This document shows positions 52,864 through 62,111 of a stretch of DNA of 64,000 bases, one piece after another. The position numbers and the translations under genes were made by a program. Position 1 is the first letter of the stretch, and every line of letters starts with the position of its first letter. This stretch comes from Salinibacterium sp. SWN167. GTDB taxonomy: Bacteria > Actinomycetota > Actinomycetes > Actinomycetales > Microbacteriaceae. The DNA is taken from positions 617,462 to 681,461 of the forward strand of contig NZ_JADYWU010000002.1 of the NCBI RefSeq assembly GCF_015864665.1. Reading direction: 5' to 3'. The notes under the pieces are model-generated. The model saw only the letters and a list, made by a program, of their open reading frames with translations, searched no databases and was not told the DNA's origin.

Positions 52864-53970
52864 ATGGATGAACTGGACTTTTCTGACGACATCGCGGCGC
52901 TGCGCTCCACCTTTGCGGACATTCGCCAGGTAGTCGACACCGACCGGCTCACGTCGGAGATCGCACGATTGAGCGAGGCGGCTGGTGCCCCCGATCTGTG
53001 GGATGACACCGACAAGGCGCAGAAGGTCACGAGTGACCTCAGCCACCGTCAGGCTGAGCTGGCCAAGATCAATTCCATTTCGAGTCGCCTTGACGATCTC
53101 GAGATCATGGTCGAGTTGGCGAACGAAGAGAGTGACGATCAGGCAGCGGCGGATGCTCGCGCCGAGCTCAGGGGCATCACGAAGACTTTGGGCGACCTTG
53201 AGGTGCAAACCCTTCTCAACGGTGAGTTTGATCAGCGACCCGCTGTCATCACCATTCGCGCGGGAGCAGGTGGCGTCGACGCCGCCGATTTCGCCGAAAT
53301 GCTGTTGCGCATGTACCTGCGGTACGCCGAGCAGCACTCCTATCCCACGCGCGTGCTCGACACGAGCTATGCCGAAGAGGCCGGCATCAAGTCAGCGACC
53401 TTCGAGGTCGACGCTCCGTTTGCCTTCGGAACGCTCAGTGTTGAGGCTGGCACGCACCGTCTCGTTCGCATGAGCCCGTTCAACTCAGCTGGCAAGCGCC
53501 AGACGAGTTTTGCCGCGGTCGAAGTTGTACCTCTTATTGAGACGACGGATGTTGTCGAAGTTCCCGAGAACGACATCCGTGTCGATGTCTTCCGTTCGTC
53601 CGGTCCCGGCGGCCAGTCGGTCAACACGACCGACTCCGCGGTGCGCATCACTCACTTGCCCACGGGAATTGTGGTGAGTTGTCAGAACGAGAAGAGCCAG
53701 ATTCAGAACCGCGCTGCCGCCATGCGCGTGTTGCAGTCGCGGCTGTTGCTACTTCAGCGTGAGCAGGAAGCGGCCACCAAGAAGGAAATCGCGGGTGTCA
53801 TTACCGCGAGCTGGGGCGACCAGATGCGCAGCTACGTTTTGGCGCCGTATCAAATGGTGAAAGACCTCCGCACGGAGTTTGAGGTTAACAATCCTTCGAA
53901 TGTGTTCGATGGTGACCTTGACGGTTTCATCTCGGCGGGAATCAAATGGCGCAAGCGCGCCATCGAATAA
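52864..53970 (+). CDS. prfB: Peptide chain release factor 2
   Basis: RF2, a ribosomal factor that reads UGA and UAA and frees the finished protein. The 368-residue chain starts [17 protein letters not shown] at ATG 52864. It shows the stop-codon reading tripeptide SPF ([19 protein letters not shown]) and the catalytic GGQ loop ([22 protein letters not shown]). The gene is in one continuous frame: the internal UGA frameshift used by Escherichia coli to regulate prfB is absent. Upstream, the frame is open to 52756 but lacks a site. It starts the conserved prfB-ftsE-ftsX-smpB run. Confidence 0.96.
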   Translation: MDELDFSDDIAALRSTFADIRQVVDTDRLTSEIARLSEAAGAPDLWDDTDKAQKVTSDLSHRQAELAKINSISSRLDDLEIMVELANEESDDQAAADARAELRGITKTLGDLEVQTLLNGEFDQRPAVITIRAGAGGVDAADFAEMLLRMYLRYAEQHSYPTRVLDTSYAEEAGIKSATFEVDAPFAFGTLSVEAGTHRLVRMSPFNSAGKRQTSFAAVEVVPLIETTDVVEVPENDIRVDVFRSSGPGGQSVNTTDSAVRITHLPTGIVVSCQNEKSQIQNRAAAMRVLQSRLLLLQREQEAATKKEIAGVITASWGDQMRSYVLAPYQMVKDLRTEFEVNNPSNVFDGDLDGFISAGIKWRKRAIE

Positions 53971-54110
53971 CCACGACCGCTCGGTCTAGCTAGGGCTCCA
54001 CTGATCAGTCGTTCGCTGCCGGTGTGCCCTGAACTGGGCCACCCTGTGAGTACGTGCCTGCGGTGCGTCGCTGCCGAGTTCTCAGGTGCGGCTCTTTAGG
54101 CTGGCTCCAA

Positions 54111-54926
54111 ATGATTCGTTTTGATTCTGTTTCGAAGTCGTATCCGGGCACGACACGACCGGCGCTGAACTCTGTTGACCTTGAGATCCTCAAGGGCGAG
54201 TTCGTGTTTTTGGTTGGCGCATCCGGCTCGGGCAAGTCGAGCTTTTTGCGGCTGATCCTCAAAGAGGAGAACCCCACGAAGGGTTCCATCCACGTGCTCG
54301 GTCAGCACCTGAATACGCTGTCGAGCCGCAAGGTGCCCTATTTCCGTCGCAACCTTGGCGTGGTGTTCCAAGACTTCCGTCTGCTGCCCAACAAGACGGT
54401 CTTCGACAATGTGGCGTTCACGCTGCAGGTCATCGGCAAGAGCCGGGGCTTCATCCAAGAGGCTGTTCCGGATGCTCTCAAGATGGTCGGCCTCGCTGGC
54501 AAGTCGAATCGTTTTCCTCATGAACTTTCGGGTGGTGAGCAGCAGCGTGTGGCCATCGCTCGCGCTGTGGTAAACAAGCCCGCCATCATGCTCGCGGATG
54601 AGCCGACCGGAAACCTTGACCCGGCGACCGCTGCGGGAATCATGACGCTCCTCGAGCGCATCAATCTCGGTGGCACGACCGTGCTGATGGCTACCCACGA
54701 TGCTGGCATCGTGGACCAAATGAAGCGCCGAGTGATCGAGCTTATCGGCGGTCAGATCGTGCGCGACGAGCTTCAGGGTGGATACCAAACGCAGACGGTT
54801 CCCACTCAGGGGCGTATTCCGCATCCTGCTGCAAGCAAGCCTGCATCTGCCGCTTCGACCGCGACCCAGTCTCCAGCACGCCCGATGGCTTCGCCGTCAT
54901 CGCAGGGTGAGGGGCTCGACGCATGA
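54111..54926 (+). CDS. ftsE: Cell-division ATP-binding protein FtsE
   Basis: Cytoplasmic ABC ATPase that works with FtsX at the divisome to activate peptidoglycan hydrolases. The 271-residue chain shows [13 protein letters not shown] (Walker A), [19 protein letters not shown] (the FtsE Q-loop region), [16 protein letters not shown] (signature) and [13 protein letters not shown] (Walker B), then the His switch ATHDAGIV. The last 45 residues are an Ala/Pro/Ser-rich tail, longer than in E. coli. The start is ATG 54111; there is no strong ribosome site upstream. It overlaps ftsX by ATGA. Confidence 0.94.
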   Translation: MIRFDSVSKSYPGTTRPALNSVDLEILKGEFVFLVGASGSGKSSFLRLILKEENPTKGSIHVLGQHLNTLSSRKVPYFRRNLGVVFQDFRLLPNKTVFDNVAFTLQVIGKSRGFIQEAVPDALKMVGLAGKSNRFPHELSGGEQQRVAIARAVVNKPAIMLADEPTGNLDPATAAGIMTLLERINLGGTTVLMATHDAGIVDQMKRRVIELIGGQIVRDELQGGYQTQTVPTQGRIPHPAASKPASAASTATQSPARPMASPSSQGEGLDA

Positions 54927-55840
54927 GGCTCGGACTGATCTTAGGAGAGGTCGGCAGCGGACTGCGCCGCAACCTCTCGATGGTGGTCTCCGTCGTTCTG
55001 GTGACCTTTATCTCGCTCACGTTCGTGGGCGCATCCATTCTTCTGCAGATGCAAATCGGGCAGATGAAGGGCTACTGGTACGACCGCGCGCAAGTGGCGG
55101 TCTACATGTGCACCGAGATCGATACGACCGGCAATTGCACCCTGGCTGAGGCGACGGAAGATCAGATCGCGGCAGTGAAGCAACAGCTCGATTCGCCGAC
55201 TCTCGCGCCGTACATCAACGAGGTCGAGTTCGAGACGCATGAGCAGGCGTACGAGAATTTCAAAGAGCAGTTTGCCGACACCACCTTTGAAGGCATCATC
55301 ACGCCGGAGTCTCTCAACGAGAGTTTTCGGGTGAACCTCGTCGATCCGGAGCAGTCCGATGTTCTCATCGAGAGCCTGTCGGGGCTTGCGGGAGTCGAAA
55401 GTGTTGAAGATCAACGAGCCTATTTGGAGCCGATCTTCGCGATCCTGAACGCTGCCAGCTACACCGCAATTGGTGTCGCCGGGCTGATGCTGGTTGCTGC
55501 GGTGCTGCTGATTGCCACGACCATCCGGCTGAGCGCGTTCTCTCGACGGCGAGAGCTCGGCATTATGAGACTCGTGGGGGCGTCGAACAGATTCATCCAG
55601 ACGCCCTTCATCCTCGAGGGTGTTTTCGCCTCGTTGATCGGATCAATCCTCGCGGGCGGTGCGATTGTCGCGATCGTGCAGTTCTTCGTGCGCGGTTATC
55701 TCGCGACGACACTTCCCGTCAATACCAGCCTGCTCGGCATGGAAGAGGCACTGCTCGTCGTGCCCATTCTCATCGTCTCCGGTGCTGCGCTAGCTGCGGT
55801 ATCCGCCGGTGTCGCGATTAGTCGTTACCTCAAGGTGTAG
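54923..55840 (+). CDS. ftsX: Cell-division permease FtsX
   Basis: A 305-residue membrane partner of FtsE. An N-terminal membrane helix ([24 protein letters not shown]) is followed by a large extracytoplasmic domain (about residues 45-165, with two Cys in [12 protein letters not shown] that can form a disulfide). Three membrane helices come after, starting with [42 protein letters not shown], the MacB/FtsX coupling segment. The extracytoplasmic loop is thought to contact hydrolase regulators such as RipC in mycobacteria. It is followed by smpB after 94 bp. Confidence 0.93.
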   Translation: MRLGLILGEVGSGLRRNLSMVVSVVLVTFISLTFVGASILLQMQIGQMKGYWYDRAQVAVYMCTEIDTTGNCTLAEATEDQIAAVKQQLDSPTLAPYINEVEFETHEQAYENFKEQFADTTFEGIITPESLNESFRVNLVDPEQSDVLIESLSGLAGVESVEDQRAYLEPIFAILNAASYTAIGVAGLMLVAAVLLIATTIRLSAFSRRRELGIMRLVGASNRFIQTPFILEGVFASLIGSILAGGAIVAIVQFFVRGYLATTLPVNTSLLGMEEALLVVPILIVSGAALAAVSAGVAISRYLKV

Positions 55841-55934
55841 TCGCCAGACCACTCTCGCGCTAAACTGGTCTGCTGCACTGTCGGCATCCGCCGTAGCATT
55901 GCAGCATCCAATTTATTGAAGAGAGAAGTGAACC

Positions 55935-56414
55935 ATGCCCAAGGAAGGTGACCGAAAGGTTGTTGCCAGCAACCGTAAGGCGCGCCACGACTACAGCATT
56001 GAAGACACCTTTGAGGCTGGTCTTGTGCTGTCGGGTACTGAGGTCAAGTCTCTGCGGTTAGGGCGAGCCAGCCTGATCGATGGCTACGGCTACATCGACG
56101 ATCATGCTGAGGCCTGGTTGGATGCCGTGCATATTCCTGAGTTCTTTCAGGGTTCGTGGAACAATCATCCTCCGCGTCGCAAGCGCAAAATGTTGCTCCA
56201 CAAAGAGCAGATCCTGAAGATTCACAACAAGATCAAGCAGGGCGGCTACACGCTCGTTCCCTTGTCGATCTACTTCTTGGATGGCCGCGCCAAAGTCGAG
56301 CTCGCTGTTGCCAAGGGCAAGCGCGAGTATGACAAGCGTCAGACGCTGCGTGAGCGCCAAGATAAGCGCGAGTCAGATCGGGCAATTTCGGCCCGCAAGA
56401 ACATGGGGGAGTAG
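55935..56414 (+). CDS. smpB: SsrA-binding protein SmpB
   Basis: A 159-residue RNA-binding protein that delivers tmRNA to stalled ribosomes for trans-translation. The chain has the family core (VVASNRKARHDYSIEDTFEAGLVLSGTEVKSLR, the OB-fold), then EQILKIHNKIKQGGYTLVPLSIYF and a basic C-terminal tail that enters the decoding centre (RRETLRERQDKRESDRA-like segment, here RQTLRERQDKRESDRAIS). The gene for the partner RNA lies at 57575. The ATG at 55935 has GAAGAGAGAAG upstream, giving a ribosome site. It follows ftsX. Confidence 0.95.
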   Translation: MPKEGDRKVVASNRKARHDYSIEDTFEAGLVLSGTEVKSLRLGRASLIDGYGYIDDHAEAWLDAVHIPEFFQGSWNNHPPRRKRKMLLHKEQILKIHNKIKQGGYTLVPLSIYFLDGRAKVELAVAKGKREYDKRQTLRERQDKRESDRAISARKNMGE

Positions 56415-56460
56415 CAGAACTTCGTTTCCGCGCTCGTCTCTGTGCTCGTTTTCGCGCTCG

Positions 56461-57132
56461 TTAGCGTGCGCTGAAGCGCGCCTCGACGCGTGCCGAGATC
56501 GCGATCTTCTCGGGGTTGAGCGTCAGCTGGGCGCCATCCGAGGGCGCACCTGACATCCGCATCGCTGCGGCGCTGGCAAAGGGATCGTGATCGCCTGCGG
56601 GGCCGACGTGGTCGAGCATCCCTGGATCGGCGATGGCGAGAGCGGTTACCTCGGTGAGCCCCACACTCGCTGCGTACTCGTGTGCCTTGGTGAGGGCATC
56701 CGTAACGGCGAGGCGTCGGGTATGTGCGTGTGCGGCACGAGTGGATTCTTCGGTGAGTTCCCACTCCACGTATTTCACTGCAGTGTTGTCGACCGCACTG
56801 ACGTACTCGATGAAGAGGGCCAGAGCGTCGAAGTCCTTGAATCGTGCGACGTAGTCGATCGCGGCGGAGTGCACGAGCGGCAGCTGTTGGCCGGCGTTAT
56901 TCCACGGCCGTTGGGAGGTGACGCGCACGGTGTCAGACGACCACCGGGTAATTGCACCATCGTTCGAGGCGAGCTTGGCGAGGAGGGCATGCACCCGACT
57001 CGACGACTGCAGTGCAGCATCGAAGACCTCGCTCCGGTCGGGACCATCTATGGATACCGCCAGATGCACGATGCCGCGTTCGGCAGGGTGCCACGACTCA
57101 TGCTCGCCTCGAACAGTGATGACGAGGGACAT
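56461..57132 (-). CDS. SIMPL domain protein
   Basis: A 223-residue protein of the SIMPL (DUF541) family. The start MSLVITVRGEHESWHPAERGIVHLAVSIDGPDR holds the typical V.V.G.G.....P..A.....V pattern. The middle has AAIDYVARFKDFDALALFIEYV and, further on, HTRRLAVTDALTKAHEYAASVGLTEVTALAIAD, the family's helix-strand block. There is no signal peptide, unlike many members, so it is likely cytosolic. SIMPL proteins are linked to surface or stress processes, and the role here is unknown. It is two bases from the glutaredoxin-like gene, with which it is co-transcribed. Confidence 0.85.
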   Translation of the reverse strand: MSLVITVRGEHESWHPAERGIVHLAVSIDGPDRSEVFDAALQSSSRVHALLAKLASNDGAITRWSSDTVRVTSQRPWNNAGQQLPLVHSAAIDYVARFKDFDALALFIEYVSAVDNTAVKYVEWELTEESTRAAHAHTRRLAVTDALTKAHEYAASVGLTEVTALAIADPGMLDHVGPAGDHDPFASAAAMRMSGAPSDGAQLTLNPEKIAISARVEARFSAR

Positions 57133-57134
57133 TG

Positions 57135-57407
57135 TTAGATGGCGCCGAGTTCTTCGAGCTTGGCCTTCAGCTCCTTGTCGCTGGGCTCCACTTGGAAGGT
57201 TCCGTCCGTGAAGTGCACGACAGGGATGTTGAGGCGGCCGCTGATGGCGTGGGCGCGATCTGCTGCTGTGGGGTCCTTCTCCACATCGACTTTTTCCCAG
57301 TCAATGTTCAACGAGTTGAGGAGAGCTTCGGAACGTACGCAGTCGCGGCACCAGTCCGCGCCAAACATGGTGATTTTGGTGGGTAAGGCTTGAGTTGTAT
57401 CGGTCAT
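57135..57407 (-). CDS. Glutaredoxin-like mycoredoxin
   Basis: A 90-residue thioredoxin-fold protein. The redox motif CRDC is in FGADWCRDCVRSEALLN, and the cis-Pro in LNIPVVHF, followed by FTDGTFQVEPSDKELKAKL. The CxxC with Trp before it and the short length are typical of the actinobacterial mycoredoxin/NrdH class, which reduces mixed disulfides with mycothiol or supports ribonucleotide reductase. It is read from MTDTTQALPTKITMFG at ATG 57407 and is followed by the SIMPL gene after two bases, forming a two-gene unit. Confidence 0.87.
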   Translation of the reverse strand: MTDTTQALPTKITMFGADWCRDCVRSEALLNSLNIDWEKVDVEKDPTAADRAHAISGRLNIPVVHFTDGTFQVEPSDKELKAKLEELGAI

Positions 57408-57574
57408 GAACCAAATCTACTTCGCCATCACTGGATGAGGGCGTTGCGTTCGCTGGCAGCGTTCAGTGCGCGGCTGCAGGGCTGGCTACTGCGCCGAATC
57501 CGACCTACACTAGAGGGCTACCTGTTCATTGGGTGGCAATTGATAACTCCACAGCGCGACAACGACCCACACAG

Positions 57575-57949
57575 GGGGATGATCGGTTTCGACATTGCCT
57601 GCAAAACTGTGAGAAGCGGGTCGAGAATGCAGCCTTATCTCGTTAACGATGACTGCAAACTATAAGTGCCAATTCAAAGCGCACTGACTTCGCCCTCGCT
57701 GCCTAAGCGAGCGCACTAAAGAAGTCCGTCAGACCGGGAATGCTCTCTACTCGGATTCTGGCGCAATTTAGAGAGATTGCTGCGTAGTTACGCCTGAGGG
57801 CTACGTGGGACTTGCACTCTGGCTGGGCTTGTTGATCTAGGTGCTTGTGGCAAAGATCAGAGCCGAGTAGAACGCCTGCACAAGATACACCCGTAGAAGG
57901 CACAGAATTACAGCAGTGGACGGGGGTTCAATTCCCCCCATCTCCACCA
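57575..57949 (+). ncRNA. ssrA: tmRNA (SsrA)
   Basis: The 375-nt molecule has a tRNA-like end: GGGGATG (57575-57581) pairs with CATCTCC before the encoded ACCA (57937-57949), with one G-U pair, and GGGGGTTCAATTCCCCC is the T-arm. The tag reading frame begins at GCC 57668 and ends at TAA 57704-57706; the tag is ANSKRTDFALAA, ending in the ALAA recognised by ClpXP and similar proteases. Such a tag is typical of actinobacteria (for example, ADSHQRDYALAA in mycobacteria). The pseudoknot-rich middle was not folded here. SmpB is encoded 1.1 kb upstream. Confidence 0.95.
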
Positions 57950-58117
57950 CCGGTCGTTGTCGCGTTGAGTTCTCTGAAACATCAGGGAGCGCAGGTGGAG
58001 AGACGGAGACAAGCGAGCTGCATCGTCAGCTGGCTTGTCTCCGTTTTTTGTTGTGCCGTGGCTGTCGAGGCGCGTGAGAGATCGCGTTCCCTAGTGGTCT
58101 CAATCTCCTTGCCGCAA

Positions 58118-58133
58118 ATACCCTAGGGGGTAT
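58118..58133. promoter_or_regulatory. CsoR/CstR-like operator in front of the SQR gene
   Basis: ATACCCTAGGGGGTAT is a near-perfect palindrome of the kind bound by the CsoR/CstR/RcnR family of tetrameric regulators (TACCCC...GGGGTA). It lies about 46 bases upstream of the flavoprotein start. The hairpin CTGCG-6-CGCAG follows at 58137-58152. No gene for a CsoR-family protein is in the window. Confidence 0.6.
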
Positions 58134-58179
58134 AGTCTGCGGTTATACGCAGCTACACAGGAGAAAGTTTGAGGCGCGG

Positions 58180-59640
58180 ATGGCACGGGTAGTCGTTATG
58201 GGAGCTGGAGTTGCTGGGCACACGGCGGCGCTTCATCTAAAGCGGAAACTTGGCAAACAACACGACGTCGTCGTCGTGAGTCCAAACTCCCAATGGAACT
58301 GGATTCCGTCAAATATCTGGGTCGGCGTTGATCGCATGGCGGCGAGCAAGGTCGTCTTTCCTCTGGCTCCCATTTATCGCAAGAAGAAGATTGAGTTCCA
58401 TCAAGCCAAAGCGACCACGATCTTGCCGGATGGTGATGCTCACGATCCTCGGTCACAAATAGAGGTGGAGTACACCTCTCCAGCGGCTTCCGGCAGCACC
58501 GCTCGAATTCCCTATGACTACCTGATCAACGCGACAGGTCCGGCTTTGAACTTCGCCGCGACGCCGGGGCTAGGCCCCGACACCGGTCACACCGTCTCAG
58601 TGTGCACCCCGAGCCATGCGGTTCACGCGGCCCAGGAGTTGAAGGCGATCACCGCTCGACTCAAGAACGGCGAAAAGCTGACTCTCGTGGTCGGCACGGG
58701 GCACGGCACCTGCACGTGCGAGGGCGCTGCTTTTGAATACGTGCTCAATGTTGAACATGAGCTACGCCGGCACGGTGTCCGTGACAATGCCGACATCGTA
58801 TTCTTCACCAATGAGATGGAGCTTGGAGACTTCGGCGTCGGTGGCATGATCATCAAGGACAAGGGTTCGTTCATCAGCGGGGGAGCACTCGCAGGCACTC
58901 TCTTCGCCGAACGCGGCATCCGAACTGTGCTTGGTGCAGCAGCGACCGCGATTACCGCCGACACCATCGAATATGTTCAGGTCGACGGTGCTCCGCAAAG
59001 CCTTCACTTTGATTTCTCGATGCTGTTGCCGCCGTTCCGCGGCGTGCCGTTCGAAGTGCGAGATCGTGACGGCCGAGACATCACTGCCACGGTTTTCGCC
59101 CCGAGCGGGTTCATGAAAGTCGATGCTGATTACGCGCCGAAGGCGTACGAGGATTGGCAGGCGTCAGACTGGCCGAAGACCTACCAATCACCGGCATACC
59201 CAAACATGTTTGCGGCCGGTATCGCGTTCGCTCCGCCGCACGCCATCTCGGAGCCGCATCAGACGCCCGATGGCGTCATGATTGCGCCGGCTCCACCACG
59301 CACGGGCCAGCCCTCAGGGGCGATCGCCAAAGCGGTGGCGTTCTCTATCGTGGACATGATTCAGAGCGGCGCTAAGACGCCGACGCATACCGCACCGATG
59401 AACCATCTTGCAGCAGCGTGTGTCGCGTCAGCGGGCACCGGCGCATTCGAGGGATCCGCGGTAGCCATGGTGATGTCGCCCATCATCCCGGACTTCACGC
59501 AGTACCCCGAAACCGGTCGCAACATCACAGAAACCACTGCAGAAATTGGTCTTGGTGGGCACTGGGCGAAACGAATATTGCACACCGCCTTCATGTACAA
59601 AATGCATGGATACCCATTCTGGTGGGTAGTCCCCGAGTGA
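58180..59640 (+). CDS. Sulfide:quinone-oxidoreductase-like flavoprotein
   Basis: A 486-residue FAD enzyme of the sulfide:quinone reductase / flavocytochrome c sulfide dehydrogenase class. The FAD site is VVVMGAGVAGHTAALHLKRKL near the N-terminus, followed by SPNSQWNWIPSNIWVG. A second dinucleotide part is DYLINATGPALNF, and the flavin C-terminal motif is AAGIAFAPP. Cysteines in VCTPSH and GTCTCEGAAF could carry the polysulfide. The two classical Cys positions of SQR are not clearly paired here, so the substrate is uncertain. The upstream CsoR/CstR-like operator supports sulfide detoxification. It is followed by a 49-residue protein. Confidence 0.8.
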   Translation: MARVVVMGAGVAGHTAALHLKRKLGKQHDVVVVSPNSQWNWIPSNIWVGVDRMAASKVVFPLAPIYRKKKIEFHQAKATTILPDGDAHDPRSQIEVEYTSPAASGSTARIPYDYLINATGPALNFAATPGLGPDTGHTVSVCTPSHAVHAAQELKAITARLKNGEKLTLVVGTGHGTCTCEGAAFEYVLNVEHELRRHGVRDNADIVFFTNEMELGDFGVGGMIIKDKGSFISGGALAGTLFAERGIRTVLGAAATAITADTIEYVQVDGAPQSLHFDFSMLLPPFRGVPFEVRDRDGRDITATVFAPSGFMKVDADYAPKAYEDWQASDWPKTYQSPAYPNMFAAGIAFAPPHAISEPHQTPDGVMIAPAPPRTGQPSGAIAKAVAFSIVDMIQSGAKTPTHTAPMNHLAAACVASAGTGAFEGSAVAMVMSPIIPDFTQYPETGRNITETTAEIGLGGHWAKRILHTAFMYKMHGYPFWWVVPE

Positions 59641-59662
59641 GTCGGCAACGAAGGATCACACT

Positions 59663-59812
59663 ATGAAAAGCACCATTGTCGTCAATCACGAACCGTGGGT
59701 GGCGAGCGAGCGAGAGAAACGCGCCCGCCACAACGTGGTGATTCAAATCTGGCGTTTCGTGCGCATGTCTTTCGTGATGTTTTTACTGGGGCATCGCAAA
59801 CACGACGCCTAG
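59663..59812 (+). CDS. Small basic protein after the SQR gene
   Basis: A 49-residue open frame from ATG 59663 with AAGGA upstream, 22 bases after the flavoprotein stop. The product MKSTIVVNHEPWVASEREK is followed by a basic, hydrophobic half (NVVIQIWRFVRMSFVMFLLGHRKHDA) that looks like an amphipathic or short membrane helix. It is read with the flavoprotein and may anchor it to the membrane (inference). It stops three bases before galK's end on the other strand. No family is recognised. Confidence 0.55.
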   Translation: MKSTIVVNHEPWVASEREKRARHNVVIQIWRFVRMSFVMFLLGHRKHDA

Positions 59813-59814
59813 CG

Positions 59815-61005
59815 TTACGCCTCCGGGGGAGCGGGAGTGTTCCGCTCGGCTCCCGGTGACGGAGTCACCGTGAAGGTGACAGGCTCGGTGAATTCGCGCG
59901 CGGCGAAAGCTTCCTTCACGGCAGCCTCTACTTCAGCGATGCGGTCGTTGGGAACAAGAGCGATTGCCGCTCCGCCGAATCCTCCACCCGTCATCCGTGC
60001 GCCGATCGCACCGTGTTCGCGAGCAGTCTCGACCGCAAGATCGAGTTCGGGAATGGATATTTCGAAGTCGTCGCGCATCGAGACGTGCGATGCATCAAGC
60101 AGCGCACCAATGGCGAGCGGGCCTTCGGTAGTAAGAGTGCGAACGGTGTCGAGCACCCGCTGATTTTCGGTAACAACGTGACGGACTCGGCGGAACGTCA
60201 CGTCGTCAAGAATTTCTTGAGCGCGCTCAAGATCAGCGACGCTTACATCGCGCAACGACGAAGCGCCTAGCGCCGCTGCTCCGGCTTCGCAGGATGCGCG
60301 GCGTTCGGAATAGCCGCCGGTCGCGTGAGAGTGCGAGACGCGAGTGTCCATCACGAGAATGCTCAATTCCGCTGGAGCGAGTCCGAGCGGCACAACTTCG
60401 ACCTCGAGGGAGCGACAGTCGAGGAACACGGCGGAGTCTGTGGCGCCCAAGAGAGACGCAGACTGGTCCATGATTCCGGTGGGAGCACCGACGACCTCGT
60501 TCTCGGCGAGTTGTCCTACCTTGGCGAGTTGCTCGCGCGGAAATCCGAGCTCCCAGAGATCGTTGAGGGCCAAAGCGACGGAACTCTCGATCGCAGCCGA
60601 CGACGAAAGGCCGGCACCGACGGGCACGGTCGAATCAATGAGGATGTCGACTCCGGGCACACTGTTCAGGTCTGTGCCGTGTTGGCCGAGAGCCCAGGCG
60701 ACGCCGAGCGGATACGCACTCCAGCCGACGATTTCTCCGGCAGAACGCGCCGCGTCGAGTCCGGAAAGCGGAAGCTCCACCGCGGTATCGTCGAAGGTGC
60801 TGGTGACGCGGATCACACCGTCGGTGCGCAGTCCAACGGCAGCACGGGTGCGGCGATCGATGGCGAACGGCAGCACGAAGCCTTCGTTGTAGTCGGTGTG
60901 TTCGCCGATGAGGTTGACGCGGCCGGGTGCCGACCACACGCCTTCGGGGTCGTGGCCGGTTAGTTCGCTGAAACGCTGGCCAAGTTGCTGCACTGTGTCG
61001 CTCAT
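59815..61005 (-). CDS. galK: Galactokinase
   Basis: GHMP-family kinase that phosphorylates D-galactose at C1, the first step of the Leloir pathway. The 396-residue chain has the galactokinase signature GRVNLIGEHTDYNEGFVLPFAI, then VGAGLSSSAAIESSVALAL (the GHMP ATP loop), and DTRVSHSHATGGYSERRASCEAG followed by MTGGGFGGAAIALVP near the end. All catalytic residues appear intact. It is the last gene of galE-galT-galK; its ATG overlaps the galT stop (ATGA). Confidence 0.95.
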   Translation of the reverse strand: MSDTVQQLGQRFSELTGHDPEGVWSAPGRVNLIGEHTDYNEGFVLPFAIDRRTRAAVGLRTDGVIRVTSTFDDTAVELPLSGLDAARSAGEIVGWSAYPLGVAWALGQHGTDLNSVPGVDILIDSTVPVGAGLSSSAAIESSVALALNDLWELGFPREQLAKVGQLAENEVVGAPTGIMDQSASLLGATDSAVFLDCRSLEVEVVPLGLAPAELSILVMDTRVSHSHATGGYSERRASCEAGAAALGASSLRDVSVADLERAQEILDDVTFRRVRHVVTENQRVLDTVRTLTTEGPLAIGALLDASHVSMRDDFEISIPELDLAVETAREHGAIGARMTGGGFGGAAIALVPNDRIAEVEAAVKEAFAAREFTEPVTFTVTPSPGAERNTPAPPEA

Positions 61006-62111
61006 GCTCGTTCGATTGCCTTTCGGATGTTTTCGGCTGCGGCCTCTGGCGTGACGTCAGCGATCCAGGCGCCCATCGCCGATTCAGATCCGGCGAGGTA
61101 CTTCAGTTTGTCTGCCGCGCGTCGAGGCGACGTCAGTTGGAGGTGCAGGCGGAAGGTGTCGCGTGCACGGTTCACGGGGGCTTGGTGCCATGCCGCGATG
61201 TAGGGCGTCGGGGTGTCGTAGAGGGCGTCGATTCCCCGAAGCAGCTTCAGGTACATCGTGGCGAGTTCGTCGCGTTCTTCTGGGGAGGTCGCGGCGAAGT
61301 CGGCAATCTGGCGGTGCGGCAGCATGTGTACCTCGATGGGCCAGCGCGCGGCGAACGGCACGAAGGCAGTCCAGTTCTCTCCGCTCAGCACAACGCGGTC
61401 GCCGGCGCGTTCGAAGTCGAGGATGCGCTGAAACATGTCGGGGCTCGTGCGATCGATCGCATCCAAAGTCCGCTGTGTTTTGGGGGTGATGTAGGGGTAG
61501 GAGTAGATCTGGCCGTGCGGGTGAAGCAGCGTGACGCCGATTGCTTCTCCGCGGTTTTCGAACGGAAAGACCTGCTGCACGCCCTCGAGTGCCGAGAGCG
61601 CCTCGGTCCGATCCGCCCACGCTTCGATCACGGTGCGTGCGCGGCTGGGGGTTTGAGTGCCGAACGATCCTTCGTGGTCGGGGCTGAAGCACACCACCTC
61701 GCAGCGGCCAATGGAACTGCGGGTGCGGCCGAGTCCGAGTTCGGCAAGGTCATCGAGCCCGGTCGGGCTGTTTTCGCTTCCCGCGAGGGCTGGCCCGAAT
61801 GACGGTGAACGGTTCTCGAAAACAGCCACGTCATAGAGTGCGGGAACTTCCGACGGGTTCTGGGGAGTCTGCGGTGCCAGCGGGTCTTGATCGGCAGGCG
61901 GGAGGAAGACTCGGTTCTGGCGTGCGGCGGCGACGGAGACCCATTCCCCCGTCAGGATGTCCTGGCGCATGGTTGCGGTCGCTGGTCGGGGGTCGAGCAC
62001 CCGGTTGTCGACTGATCGCTCTTCGCCAAGCGTGGTGTCAGCATCATCGAAGTAGATGAGTTCACGGCCATCGGCGAGGGTGGTGGCGCGTTTGGTGATC
62101 TTCGAGGTCAT
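61002..62111 (-). CDS. galT: Galactose-1-phosphate uridylyltransferase
   Basis: Leloir-pathway enzyme that exchanges UDP between glucose-1-P and galactose-1-P. The 369-residue chain starts at ATG 62111, 18 residues inside the open frame; the upstream part lacks a site. It carries the family pieces ILTGEWVSVAAARQNR, FENRGEAIGVTLLHPHGQIYSYPYI with the catalytic HPH, and FVPFAARWPIEVHMLPHRQ. The zinc-site Cys pair of the E. coli enzyme is absent, as in many actinobacterial GalT proteins. Overlaps of four bases link it to both galE and galK. Confidence 0.93.
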   Translation of the reverse strand: MTSKITKRATTLADGRELIYFDDADTTLGEERSVDNRVLDPRPATATMRQDILTGEWVSVAAARQNRVFLPPADQDPLAPQTPQNPSEVPALYDVAVFENRSPSFGPALAGSENSPTGLDDLAELGLGRTRSSIGRCEVVCFSPDHEGSFGTQTPSRARTVIEAWADRTEALSALEGVQQVFPFENRGEAIGVTLLHPHGQIYSYPYITPKTQRTLDAIDRTSPDMFQRILDFERAGDRVVLSGENWTAFVPFAARWPIEVHMLPHRQIADFAATSPEERDELATMYLKLLRGIDALYDTPTPYIAAWHQAPVNRARDTFRLHLQLTSPRRAADKLKYLAGSESAMGAWIADVTPEAAAENIRKAIERA

